64,000 bases of DNA. Origin: Planctomycetaceae bacterium (GTDB lineage Bacteria; Planctomycetota; Planctomycetia; Pirellulales; Pirellulaceae). The position numbers and the translations under genes were made by a program. Under the pieces are notes generated by a model. It was not told the origin of the DNA. It was given only the letters and a program-made list of their open reading frames with translations, and did not search any database. Shown here piece by piece: positions 18,801-27,538 of the stretch (position 1 is the stretch's first letter; every line of letters begins with the position of its first letter). Where the stretch lies: assembly GCA_007694185.1 (NCBI GenBank), contig RECD01000088.1:80800-144799 (forward strand), written 5' to 3'.

Positions 18801-18925
18801 ACTTCGTCAGCCGCGCGCCGGCCCAGGTCGTCGACCAGGAACGCCTATCGCTCGACGAACTGCTAAAGCAACAAACTGGCTTGGCCGCCGATATCGACAA
18901 GCTACAAGCCCGAATCGGCACCTGA
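15803..18925 (+). CDS. valS: Valyl-tRNA synthetase
   Basis: A 1040-residue class I synthetase. The HIGH-type motif HLGH is at 59-62 after PPNVTGAL, the KMSKS-type motif TMSKS at about 617-621, the anticodon-binding helices at about 710-870, and a C-terminal coiled-coil arm (VDAELQRLQRLLTQVAKQI). It charges tRNA-Val in the cytoplasm. Two features depart from E. coli ValRS: an insertion of about 60 charged residues in the editing domain after VAVHPD, and a C-x2-C-x17-C-x2-C zinc ribbon (Cys 662, 665, 683, 686) right after the KMSKS region. The start overlaps the cimA stop by 4 bases, so the two branched-chain-related genes are translationally coupled. Confidence 0.97.
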   Translation: MSMSQPEDSSIPNRFDFAAAASRISQRWDAAGCWRATVNPQRRPFTIVIPPPNVTGALHLGHGLNNTLQDVLIRTRRMQGFEALWVPGTDHAGIATQAVVERRLKEQENLTRHDLGREALVQRIWQWKDQYETRILSQLKRMGCSCDWDRTRFTLDDRCAAAVRATFYDLFRQRLIYRGKRLVNWDTFLQTAISDDEVFNETVKGNFWHIRYRVIAPQPGEPDTVEIATTRPETLLGDTAVAVHPDPAAALEHAIAQLRDKTNEAGERDRVELNRQLAELIARRDRMLPGLLTLRDMALAGRQLILPLMDRPIPLIADPWAKPEMGSGCVKITPAHDANDYEVGLRCGLPMINILNPDGTLNAAAGPYQGLTIKQARERVVAELDVLGQLGEVEDRDIELPHSDRSKTPIEPLLADQWFVKMDSLAQSAIEAVESERVKIFPTRYRKGYLDWLGEKRDWPVSRQLWWGHRIPIWSAGPMEPTEAEQLASRVDDLGIGNESLTHILDHDEAGQAFLFVCLRSENTDWENAIESLGLTRDPDVLDTWFSSALWPHSTLGWPEPTSELDYFYPTSTLITSRDIITLWVARMVLMGLNNTGQVPFDEVFIHPKILDGLGETMSKSKGNGVDPLDIIDKFGPDALRFALAWLATETQDVRMPVQYECPHCEKLVDQTKKNRSLPKIACPACGKSFSTQWAESAADRELPRGAVVSERFETARNFVNKLWNAARFTLLNLDDFTPVPVDRETLPLEDRWLLSRLSSVTAEVTESLDHYRYAEAARVLYDFAWDEFCSLYVEMAKARLADPVSRPATQTIIAHSLDQLLRLLHPFMPFVTEEIWDHLGQVAPRRGLTAGADDPGPFVMLAPWPTPDAQDRVDDTIERQFAVFREVLGAVRKIRSSQNIAPRESVPVSVRCDAEIAELLTPMKVLLESLATANVVDLGPQATAFPTDAALTIPAFDIDVHVDLEQFIDVDAELQRLQRLLTQVAKQITGKQQKLANENFVSRAPAQVVDQERLSLDELLKQQTGLAADIDKLQARIGT

Positions 18926-18957
18926 CCAACGCCCCTCCGCACCACCGGGAAACATGG

Positions 18958-19635
18958 ATGGATTTCACCGCGATCGATTTTGAGACGGCCAACCAGTGCC
19001 GGCACAGCGCTTGCCAATTGGCGGCCGTCAAAATACGCAACGGCCAAATCGTCGACCAGCGCTGCTGGCTGATCCGGCCCGAACCGTTCACGTTCAGCCA
19101 CATGAACATCCAGGTCCACGGGATCCTGCCCGAGATGGTCGCCGCAGAACCCAACTTCGGTAGCCGCTGGTGCGAGATCTCGGAACACCTGCAGGGCGAG
19201 TGCCTGATCGCGCACAACGCCCCCTTCGATATCGGCGTGCTCCGCGCCTGCTTGGACTTTCATCACGTCGACATACCGGACCTCGAGTTTTCTTGCACTC
19301 GTCTGGTCGCTCGCAACACCTGGCCCGATCGACCTGGCTATGGGCTGCGGGCTTTGGCCGATTGGCTGGGTATCCGATTCCGGCACCACGACGCGCTGGA
19401 AGATTCGATTGCTTGCGCCAAAGTCCTGTTGGCCGCGGCCGAGACGCTAGGGACCGAATCGATGCCGCAACTCGAGGCCAAACTGTCCCTTCGCCGAGGC
19501 ACGGCAGGCCGCTGGGGATATCGCGGGGCCACTCGCGTTCCCGCCCCGCGACGACGTGTCACGAATCGGCGTGTTGCCTCCGCCCCCGACACGCCAGCAT
19601 CCGCCACCAGCGGCCTGACCACAGGCGACCGTTAA
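18958..19635 (+). CDS. 3'-5' exonuclease of the DnaQ/epsilon (DEDDh) family
   Basis: A 225-residue protein whose first 165 residues are a DEDDh exonuclease: AIDFETAN (ExoI, Asp and Glu), HNAPFDIGVLR (ExoII Asp) and HDALEDSIACAKVL (ExoIII His and Asp). The C-terminal 50 residues are basic and probably disordered. It is a stand-alone domain of the kind used in DNA proofreading, repair or RNA trimming; the substrate is unknown. It begins 32 bases after valS and probably belongs to the cimA-valS transcript. Its TAA overlaps the convergent tenA TAA by 3 bases. Confidence 0.88.
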   Translation: MDFTAIDFETANQCRHSACQLAAVKIRNGQIVDQRCWLIRPEPFTFSHMNIQVHGILPEMVAAEPNFGSRWCEISEHLQGECLIAHNAPFDIGVLRACLDFHHVDIPDLEFSCTRLVARNTWPDRPGYGLRALADWLGIRFRHHDALEDSIACAKVLLAAAETLGTESMPQLEAKLSLRRGTAGRWGYRGATRVPAPRRRVTNRRVASAPDTPASATSGLTTGDR

Positions 19636-20315
19636 ATCGGCCACCCCGATAGCCGATAAGCGCTGTCCCAAAACAGCCATTCGTATTGAGCCGATCGCCG
19701 AAAAGCACGCGACATCGCCTCGCGAGTCGCTTCGGTCGCGTTCACCGCCGCATCGTCGACCAGTTGAATCACCTTGCGGACCGCATCCGCAAACGATTCG
19801 TCGCTGTAGGTATCGATCCAGGGCTGATACGGGTTGCCCGCGGCCGATCGCTCGGCGATCGCCACCCCCACATCTTCGTAGATCCAGAAGCAAGGCAACA
19901 CGGCAGCCACCGCGACGGGGTAGGGCTGCTCATAGCAAGCCGCGATCAGAAAGTCGGTGTAAGCCTGACAGGCCGGGGTCATTTCGCCATGCTCGCCGAG
20001 TTGCCGCTCGGTAACCCCCAACCGGTCGAGCAGCCCGGCGTGCATCGACCGCTCGACCGCGATCGCGACATGTGCCGAACGGGCGAAAAAATCGACCGCG
20101 TCCTCACCCGGTGACTTCGCCGCACACAGGCTAAGCGCCCGCCCGTAGCGACGCAGGTACAACCGATCCTGCGCTAAGTAGTGCGTGAACCGCTCGGGCG
20201 ACAGCGTCCCCAGCGTCAACTCTTCGTTGAACGGCAGCCGGTGAATCGACTCGATCAACGGGGCGTTGTCCGACCAGGCTTGACGCGAAAAAACGCCGGA
20301 TGCGTGTCGATTCAT
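19632..20315 (-). CDS. tenA: TenA family aminopyrimidine aminohydrolase/thiaminase II
   Basis: A 227-residue all-helical protein of normal TenA length. LAQDRLYLRRYGRAL matches the conserved helix, and VLPCFWIYEDVG carries the catalytic Cys at residue 142, matching the active-site Cys of Bacillus TenA. The terminal region has the family's acidic WIDTYSDESF. TenA hydrolyses amino-HMP-type thiamine breakdown products for salvage. No TPP riboswitch was found upstream and no thi genes are adjacent. Confidence 0.9.
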   Translation of the reverse strand: MNRHASGVFSRQAWSDNAPLIESIHRLPFNEELTLGTLSPERFTHYLAQDRLYLRRYGRALSLCAAKSPGEDAVDFFARSAHVAIAVERSMHAGLLDRLGVTERQLGEHGEMTPACQAYTDFLIAACYEQPYPVAVAAVLPCFWIYEDVGVAIAERSAAGNPYQPWIDTYSDESFADAVRKVIQLVDDAAVNATEATREAMSRAFRRSAQYEWLFWDSAYRLSGWPI

Positions 20316-20424
20316 CTTGCTCGTTACCGAATCGTGTGACTTGGATAGGACGGGGAACGGAACGCGTCGATCGCAGCGACCGATCCGACCCGCCGATGGG
20401 AATCCGTGTGAAAGGCGATGACGA

Positions 20425-22953
20425 TCAACGTCGCAACAACGCGATCAGGTCGAGGATTTCTTCGCGGGTCAACGTATCCAGCAACCCCTCGGGCATCGGC
20501 GACCGCGTGGTCGGCAGCGAGGCTTCGATGTCCGCACGATCGACGGACAAAGTTCGCGCCGTCATCGGCTCGACCTCGATCACCAACTGGTTCTTGCTGA
20601 CCCCGACGGTCCGACCCGTGACGACCCTGCCGTCGCTCAGCAGGTAACTCGATTCGGCGTACTTCGGATCGAGTTGCCGTGACGGCTCCAGGATCGACTC
20701 GAGCAAAGCCCGGCCGTCGAACCGCTTGCCGACATGAGTCAAATCCGGCCCGGTCGGACTGCCCCGCTCGCCGATCCGATGGCAGCGGAGGCAAGCGGTG
20801 GCGGCCAAAGCCCGCTCACCCGCTGCGGCCGATCGCTGTGCGGGATCCACCGCCAACACGTCGTCGATCAGGTCACCCATCTTCCAGGCTTGGACGAGCG
20901 GACGCGGCGGGAGCAGGGTGAGCGATTCGGCGGGCAACGGCTCGTCCAAGCGAGCGAGTTCCATAACCAGCTCGGCTTTCAACTCGGGGTTGAACCTCGC
21001 CTCGAAATCGGCTCGCAACCGTTGCCATGCGGTTTCGACCAACTTGCCTCCGGACATCCCCCGGGCACGCGCCAACCAATCGATGACCCGACCGGCCGTC
21101 GCCCGATCCCAACCGGTCTCGATCTGGGTCATCGTCTTGGCGTACTGCACCTGCTCTTCTTGCGTGGAAGCCTGCTCCAGCAGGTCCAACGACCTTGCCA
21201 GGATGCCCGGAGCACGGAGCTTGACGAGCAATTCCTGCAGCAACCAGTTGGCCGCAAAACCGTCCTGCGGGAACAACGGGTCAAGCGTTTGCAGCAGTCG
21301 CGACTGACCGTCCGGGTCAGGCATGCCGTGTCGGATCAGGGTCAGTTGTGCCGTACGGAGCGACAACAACCGATCGTCAGGACTCAGCGTCGACCAATCC
21401 TTCGCGCCGAGCCGCTGCAGAACCACAGGCTGTTCGGCCGATTGCCCGACACGAGCCATAGCCAGCAACGCCATGTCGACCGCTCGTAAATCCTTCGCCT
21501 CGTCCAACCGGTGACGCCAACTCTCCAGCGGCTGGTTCTCCAGCGCCACCCGCGCGGCTTGCCGCAACCACGGGTCCTGGTCGCCCAAATGGTCCCAAAT
21601 CAGATCGAGCGACGACGGGTCGACCTGCCGATGGAAGGTCTCGAGTTGACGGCGAAGTGCCCGCGCCACGACGGGATCGCGATCCGGGTCGCCCCCCACC
21701 GCTTCGGCAACCGGTGGCTGCGAAGTTGAGACCACCGGCGAATCGCTGGGGCTCGTCGCGCCAGCCCCTTCGCCACCGTCTCCCACCCAGGTAACGCGAT
21801 ACAAACCCGACTGCGACCCCCGGCCGCCGGTGATGAAGTACATCGCCCCGTCGGGGCCGAACACGAGATCACAAACGTTCAACGGGCCGCCGTCAAGAAA
21901 CCAGCCCGCGCTCGCCGAATAAGTTGCCCCCTGAGGAACCAAGTCGACGATCAAAATCCGGCCGAACTGCCAATCGGCCATGAACAAGGCATCACGGTAA
22001 CGCTCCGGCCATCGGCTGGTGTGCCCGAACACCAACCCCGTGGGTGAACTCAGCCCCGTGTCGAGCGTGCTCGGGAGGCTGTCTGGAAACCAAGACGGCC
22101 ACTTCCCCGTCCCCCAACGCCAGCCATACTCGCCTCCCGACACGACGTGATTTAGCCGAGTCGGGCGATACCACGGCAAGCCGACATCCCACTCCATGTC
22201 GGCATCCCATGTGAACATTTCTCCGTCCCGGTTGAACGCCACGTCGACCTGGTTGCGAAAACCGCCGGCGAGCACCGTCCAAGACTTGCCCTCGGGGTCG
22301 ACCTTCGCGATGTAACCGACACGGTCATCCTGACCCATGTCATGCTGGCTTGGCAACAGCCAATCGTTTTGCGGTTCCCGATACGGCGAATCGGGTTCCA
22401 TCGGGTCAGGAAATACCACATCGTTGCCGATCACGAAGTAGATCATCCCATCCGGTCCGAGCGTGATCTGATTCGTCCCGTGGCCATAACGACTGTCGTA
22501 CTTCAGCGATTGCAACCGCTGTTGGTCTTCGTACTGGTCATCCCCGTCGAGGTCCCGGAGCCGATAAATGCCCTGGCTGTTGGTCGCGCTGACGTAGAGC
22601 GAATCGTGAGCATGCAGCACCCCACGAACATGCCGCAGCGATTCGGTGTGCCCCAGCAACTCGAAGTCGGCTTCGCCGGTCGATTCGTTCAACGTCAATC
22701 GAGCTAAGCCGCGATCATCCAACCCGACAACGATCCGACCGGAGTCATCGAACGTCATGCTGATCCACGAACCCTCACCTTCCTGAGCCGAACGCAGCAA
22801 TTCGACTCGAAAACCTTCCGTCGTGCGGATCGAACCGACCGGCGTCGCCTGACGCTCTGCTCCCGCGCCTTGGCTGACCCCAATCCCGGTCACAGCCACG
22901 ACCGCAGCGACGGCTCCCAACACACCCCGAGTCCCGAATCGACACAATTTCAT
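20425..22953 (-). CDS. Secreted PVC-type heme-binding dehydrogenase with CxxCH domain
   Basis: An 842-residue protein from the ATG at 22953, which has GGAG nine bases upstream. A GTG at 22968 in frame is less likely. A signal peptide is followed by a glucose/sorbosone-dehydrogenase-like propeller (SWISMTFDDSGRIVVGLDD, LVFGPDGAMYFITGGRGSQSGLYRV), then HEAT-like helices, and CLRCH at about 721-725 with the tail SNQL-type pattern of the PSD heme domain (LESILEPSRQLDPKYAESSY). It is related in plan to the protein at 5475. It is divergent from the DUF1549/DUF1553 operon starting at 23225, so the two units may share regulation. Confidence 0.87.
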   Translation of the reverse strand: MKLCRFGTRGVLGAVAAVVAVTGIGVSQGAGAERQATPVGSIRTTEGFRVELLRSAQEGEGSWISMTFDDSGRIVVGLDDRGLARLTLNESTGEADFELLGHTESLRHVRGVLHAHDSLYVSATNSQGIYRLRDLDGDDQYEDQQRLQSLKYDSRYGHGTNQITLGPDGMIYFVIGNDVVFPDPMEPDSPYREPQNDWLLPSQHDMGQDDRVGYIAKVDPEGKSWTVLAGGFRNQVDVAFNRDGEMFTWDADMEWDVGLPWYRPTRLNHVVSGGEYGWRWGTGKWPSWFPDSLPSTLDTGLSSPTGLVFGHTSRWPERYRDALFMADWQFGRILIVDLVPQGATYSASAGWFLDGGPLNVCDLVFGPDGAMYFITGGRGSQSGLYRVTWVGDGGEGAGATSPSDSPVVSTSQPPVAEAVGGDPDRDPVVARALRRQLETFHRQVDPSSLDLIWDHLGDQDPWLRQAARVALENQPLESWRHRLDEAKDLRAVDMALLAMARVGQSAEQPVVLQRLGAKDWSTLSPDDRLLSLRTAQLTLIRHGMPDPDGQSRLLQTLDPLFPQDGFAANWLLQELLVKLRAPGILARSLDLLEQASTQEEQVQYAKTMTQIETGWDRATAGRVIDWLARARGMSGGKLVETAWQRLRADFEARFNPELKAELVMELARLDEPLPAESLTLLPPRPLVQAWKMGDLIDDVLAVDPAQRSAAAGERALAATACLRCHRIGERGSPTGPDLTHVGKRFDGRALLESILEPSRQLDPKYAESSYLLSDGRVVTGRTVGVSKNQLVIEVEPMTARTLSVDRADIEASLPTTRSPMPEGLLDTLTREEILDLIALLRR

Positions 22954-23224
22954 CACGGATCGCTCCACCAGTTTCGTTCTCAGGCCAACGCCGGCCCGCT
23001 TCGATCATCCGCGGCACGGCCACACCCCCCCGATGTTAGCAACCGAGCGCCGAGTCGTGTTAAACTACGGGCGGTGATCTGCGAGCGAGAGCCGTTGCCC
23101 CGTAGCGAAATTGGTCCGGCCGAGATAACGCCCCGGCCGAGACGAGCTGCGGGGCCTGGCGTGCCGTCTCCCAAAGCCTCGCAACCTTACCCACCTCCCG
23201 CCTATAACGTCCTGCCGAGATACC

Positions 23225-26086
23225 GTGCCGTTCATCCCACGCATCGCGAACCGTCGTCGACTCACGGCTCTTTTTGACCGACTGCTCACGCCGGGCTTGC
23301 GTGCGGTGACGTTCGGCCTACTTCCGATCTGGGTGGGTGCGTCGGCCCCGTTTGCGTTCGCGACCGAGCCCGCCACGACCGCGGTCGATTCGCCACCCGT
23401 TTTCGAAGATGACATCGCACCGCTCCTGCGCAGCCACTGTGCGGATTGCCATAACGAGGATGCCGCGGAAGGCGGCCTCGACCTGTCCTCGCCCGCCACC
23501 CTTCTCCGCGGCAGCGACTCGGGGCCGGTCGTGACCGCTCGGAACCGCGACCGCAGCCTGCTGTTCGAGGTCATCCGCGATGGAGAAATGCCCCCTGACG
23601 GCCCGCACCTGACCGACGAGGAAATCCAACGAATCGGGAACTGGATCGATCAAGGGTTGACTTTCCGTGAACCGACCGAGTCGGCCGTTGCGATGGCGGA
23701 CGAACACGAAGTCTTGCCGATCCTGCTGCTCCGCTGCACCGCGTGTCACGGCGCCGAATTGAAGCGGGGAGACCTCGACCTCCGCTCGGTCACGGCACTA
23801 TTGGCCGGCGGCGCGAGCGGAGCCGTGGCGATCCCGGGCGATCCGGACTCCAGCCCGATGATCACGCGAGTCGAATCAGAAGCTTGCCCGCCGCCAGGTC
23901 AACTGCTCAACTTTTTCGTATCCCGCCCCTCCACCAGCGAAATCGAAACGCTCCGCCGCTGGATCGCCCAAGGGATGCCTCGGGAGAGCGACCGGCAAGC
24001 GGGTGCCTTGGCACCACCGGACCCTCACGTCACGGACGCCGATCGCCAACACTGGGCGTTCCGCCCCTTGCCCAGCAGGGTCGCCGTCCCCGTTGTGCCC
24101 AACTCCGAACCGCTGCAACCCGTCGATGCTTTCATCGGTCAACGACTGAACGCCGCGGGCCTTCCTTTCGCCCCCCTCGCCGAACGTCCCCCGTTGATCC
24201 GCCGAGTTTTCATCGGATTGACCGGGTTGCCGCCGACGTCCGAGGAACTCGCCCGCTGGCGAGATTCCGACGATGAGGCATGGTACCCCAAGCTGATCGA
24301 CGAACTGCTCGCTTCGCCCCGTTACGGCGAACGCTGGGGGCGGCACTGGTTGGACATCGCCGGATACGCCGATTCCGAAGGCGGACAGTCGGAAGATCCG
24401 GTCCGCGAGTTCGCTTGGAAATATCGCGATTACGTGATCCGGTCACTCAACGAAGACAAGCCTTGGGATCGCTTCCTGCTGGAACAGTTGGCCGGCGACG
24501 AATTGGCCGACTACACCGACCCGGCGACGTTGACGCCCGAGATCGTCGACAACCTGATCGCGACCGGTTTCCTGCGGATGGGTGTCGACGAGACAGGCTC
24601 GCGGACGATGAACTTTGTCCCCGAGCGACTCGGGCTGGTCTACGACGCGTTGAACATCGTCGGTTCGGGGCTCCTCGGCCTGTCGGTCGATTGCGCCCGT
24701 TGCCACCATCACAAGTACGACCCGATCCCCCAAGCCGACTACTATCGGCTCAAGGCGATCTTTCAGGGCGCGTTCGACGAACACGACTGGATGAGTTGGA
24801 AAACGCGGCGGCTCGATCTGGAAACACCGAATGACGCGAACCGACGCTCCGAGCACAACACGCCGTTGGCACGGCAACTGAAATCGCTCCAACAAGAACG
24901 GCAGACGCTACTGAAAAGCCGACGGGGCGAATCGGGCATGACCGAAGCGATGTTGGTCGCCAAACTTCCGGAATTGGCTGATTCACTTCGAGAGTTCGAC
25001 CAGGCGATCGCTGCCGTTCGCGAGCAGATGATCCCGGCTCCCACCGTTCGTGCCTTGTGGGATCGCGGGCGTCCGTCGCCAACCTACGTTTTGATTCGGG
25101 GCGAACACGACCGCCCCGGACGTCGTGTCGATCCCGGCGTGCCGGCGGTGCTGACCGACGGGACGATGCCGCTGGAAGTCTCGCCACCCTGGCCGGGGGC
25201 CACATCGACCGGCCGTCGACTGGCGTTCGCCCGGTGGTTGGTCGGCCCCGATCATCCGCTGACCGCGAGAGTCCTGGTGAACCGCGTCTGGAGCCTGCAC
25301 ATGGGGCGAGGCATCGTGCCGACCCTGGACAACTTCGGCCACCAGGGCGAGCCCCCCAGCCACCCGGAACTGCTCGATTGGCTGGCTCGAGATTTCATCG
25401 ATGGCGGTTGGAGCCTGAAATCGCTTCACCGCCGCATCTTGCTGTCGCGAACCTTTCGGCAAACGAGCGACGTGACGCCGCAGCAACAGGAGCTCGACCC
25501 AGACAACCTGCTCTGGTCTCGAATGTCCGTTCGTCGGGTCGATGCCGAAGCGCTGCGAGACTCCTTGCTGGCCGTGACGGGTCGGTTGAGCGACTCGATG
25601 CATGGGCCTCCCGCGCCGGTCACCGTCCGCGACGATGGCTTGGTGATGGCGACACCCGACGCCGATGGCCGCAGTCGTCGCAGCGTTTACCTGAGGATGC
25701 GAAGGACCGAACTGCCGTCACTGTTGGCGTTGTTCGATTATCCCGCGATGCAGCCCAATTGCATTCAGCGAACGGTTTCGACCGTTTCGCTGCAAGCGTT
25801 GATTCTGAAGAACAACGCGCAAATCCATCTGTGGTGCGGCGACCTGGCCCGACGGATCCTCTCTGCACCTGACTTGCCGCCACCGGCTCAAATCGACGCG
25901 GCCTACCAAACGCTGTTTTGCCGCCAGCCTACCGTAAGTGAACAGGACGAGGCGGTTCGGGTACTGCTGCGGTTGACCGAACTGCACCAGCAGAACGGGG
26001 CATCACCCGCCGACGCGCCCGGGATGGCACTCACGACCCTGTGCCATACTTTGGTCAATTCGGCCGAGTTTTCCTTTCTCGACTAA
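23225..26086 (+). CDS. DUF1549/DUF1553 protein with N-terminal Planctomycetes cytochrome domains
   Basis: A 953-residue protein with a GTG start and an N-terminal signal segment. Two c-type heme motifs lie in tandem cytochrome-like domains: CADCH at 72-76 and CTACH at 171-175. DUF1549 follows (RVFIGLTGLPPTSEEL, SPRYGERWGRHWLDIAGYAD, CARCHHHKYDPI with a further CxxCH at 490), then DUF1553 (FARWLVGPDHPLTARVLVNR, SRMSVRRVDAEALRDS). These proteins are hallmark planctomycete exported proteins of unknown biochemical role, almost always next to a DUF1501 gene, as here. It heads a tight operon to 29347. Confidence 0.92.
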   Translation: MPFIPRIANRRRLTALFDRLLTPGLRAVTFGLLPIWVGASAPFAFATEPATTAVDSPPVFEDDIAPLLRSHCADCHNEDAAEGGLDLSSPATLLRGSDSGPVVTARNRDRSLLFEVIRDGEMPPDGPHLTDEEIQRIGNWIDQGLTFREPTESAVAMADEHEVLPILLLRCTACHGAELKRGDLDLRSVTALLAGGASGAVAIPGDPDSSPMITRVESEACPPPGQLLNFFVSRPSTSEIETLRRWIAQGMPRESDRQAGALAPPDPHVTDADRQHWAFRPLPSRVAVPVVPNSEPLQPVDAFIGQRLNAAGLPFAPLAERPPLIRRVFIGLTGLPPTSEELARWRDSDDEAWYPKLIDELLASPRYGERWGRHWLDIAGYADSEGGQSEDPVREFAWKYRDYVIRSLNEDKPWDRFLLEQLAGDELADYTDPATLTPEIVDNLIATGFLRMGVDETGSRTMNFVPERLGLVYDALNIVGSGLLGLSVDCARCHHHKYDPIPQADYYRLKAIFQGAFDEHDWMSWKTRRLDLETPNDANRRSEHNTPLARQLKSLQQERQTLLKSRRGESGMTEAMLVAKLPELADSLREFDQAIAAVREQMIPAPTVRALWDRGRPSPTYVLIRGEHDRPGRRVDPGVPAVLTDGTMPLEVSPPWPGATSTGRRLAFARWLVGPDHPLTARVLVNRVWSLHMGRGIVPTLDNFGHQGEPPSHPELLDWLARDFIDGGWSLKSLHRRILLSRTFRQTSDVTPQQQELDPDNLLWSRMSVRRVDAEALRDSLLAVTGRLSDSMHGPPAPVTVRDDGLVMATPDADGRSRRSVYLRMRRTELPSLLALFDYPAMQPNCIQRTVSTVSLQALILKNNAQIHLWCGDLARRILSAPDLPPPAQIDAAYQTLFCRQPTVSEQDEAVRVLLRLTELHQQNGASPADAPGMALTTLCHTLVNSAEFSFLD

Positions 26087-26092
26087 CCTCCC

Positions 26093-27529
26093 ATGCATCC
26101 ACTCGACCCGACCACCCGACGTTCGTTTTTCTCCGGCCTGGCGGGAATGCTCGGCAGCGCCGCCCTGACCGACCTGCTCGGCCAGGAAAACTTCGCGCGG
26201 GCCGCCCCGCCCAGCCCCAGCTCGGCGCTCGCGGCCAAGCCGACTCATCACCCGGCGACAGCACGTTCGGTCATTCATCTGTTCATGAATGGCGGCCCTA
26301 GCCAAATGGACCTGTTCGACCCGAAGCCGATTTTGGATCGACACGCCGGGGAATCGTTCCCCGGCAATGCCGAACAGATCGGAAACGTCGCGACCGCGAA
26401 CGTCGGCACCTTGATGCCCTGCCCGTATCGGTTCGAGCGTCATGGCGAAGCGGGAATTTGGATGTCGGACGTGCTGCCCCACACGGCAAAAGTCGTCGAC
26501 GAACTCTGCTTCCTGCATTCCATGTGGACCGATCACCCGAACCACGACAACGCCCTGTACAAGATCCACAGCGGTCGATTGTTCATGGGCCACCCGTCGC
26601 TCGGTTCCTGGATCGCGTACGGCCTGGGGTCGGAATGCGACGACCTGCCGGCTTACGTCGTGCTGGACGATCCCTTGGGCCTGCCCAAAAACGGCGTTCG
26701 AAATTGGACCTCTGGCTACCTCCCTCCCGTGTACCAAGGCACTCGGTTTCGGACGGTCGGCGCGCCGGTGCTGAACCTGACCCCCGAACACGATCGCCCC
26801 AGCGAAATCGATCGCGTTGCCGGTGATTGGCTGGCCCGGCTCGATCACGAACACCGCCGACGACGCCCGGGACAACTCGAACTGGATGCCCGCATCCAGG
26901 CGTACGAACTCGCCGCCCGCATGCAGTTGACGGCCAGCGACGTGCTCGACCTATCGAACGAATCGAAAGCGACCCTCGAAGACTACGGGATCGACGATCC
27001 CGTGACCGAGTCGTACGGACGGCGCTGCCTGCTCGCCCGCCGGATGGTCGAACAAGGCGTCCGCTTCGTGCAGTTGTTCTTGGACGATCAGCCTTGGGAC
27101 AACCACAGCGACCTGGCAGAAACCCTCCGCGACGTTTGTCGTCGGACCGACAAGCCGGTCGCCGCGTTGATCCGTGACCTGCGGCGTCGCGGATTACTCG
27201 ACACGACACTGGTCGTCTGGGGCGGCGAGTTCGGCAGAACGCCGACTTCCCAAAAGGTGGGTGGCAAGTTCACCGGCCGCGATCACAACATGCAAGGCTT
27301 CACCTCCTGGCTGGCCGGGGGCGGGGTACGACCGGGTATGGTCTATGGCCAAACCGATGAACTCGGCCATGCGGTCGTCGAAAACCCGATCAGCGTCCCG
27401 GATTTCCACGCCACGTTGCTGCATGCCCTGGGACTGAATCATCAACAGATTTACCACGAACGGCAGGGATTGAAGGAACGGCTGACCGGCCTGAAGGAAC
27501 CGCGGGTCGTCACCGAGATCTTCGCCTGA
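26093..27529 (+). CDS. DUF1501 domain protein, Tat-exported
   Basis: A 478-residue protein starting with a twin-arginine signal (TTRRSFFSGLAGMLGSAA). The alkaline-phosphatase/sulfatase-like DUF1501 core shows FMNGGPSQMDLFDPKP near residue 62 and VVWGGEFGRTP, GRDHNMQGFTSWLAGGG near residues 380-410. DUF1501 proteins pair with DUF1549/DUF1553 cytochromes; this start is 6 bases after that gene's stop. The reaction catalysed by the family is not established. Metal binding by the phosphatase-like core is inferred. Confidence 0.93.
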   Translation: MHPLDPTTRRSFFSGLAGMLGSAALTDLLGQENFARAAPPSPSSALAAKPTHHPATARSVIHLFMNGGPSQMDLFDPKPILDRHAGESFPGNAEQIGNVATANVGTLMPCPYRFERHGEAGIWMSDVLPHTAKVVDELCFLHSMWTDHPNHDNALYKIHSGRLFMGHPSLGSWIAYGLGSECDDLPAYVVLDDPLGLPKNGVRNWTSGYLPPVYQGTRFRTVGAPVLNLTPEHDRPSEIDRVAGDWLARLDHEHRRRRPGQLELDARIQAYELAARMQLTASDVLDLSNESKATLEDYGIDDPVTESYGRRCLLARRMVEQGVRFVQLFLDDQPWDNHSDLAETLRDVCRRTDKPVAALIRDLRRRGLLDTTLVVWGGEFGRTPTSQKVGGKFTGRDHNMQGFTSWLAGGGVRPGMVYGQTDELGHAVVENPISVPDFHATLLHALGLNHQQIYHERQGLKERLTGLKEPRVVTEIFA

Positions 27530-27538
27530 GGCCAACCG

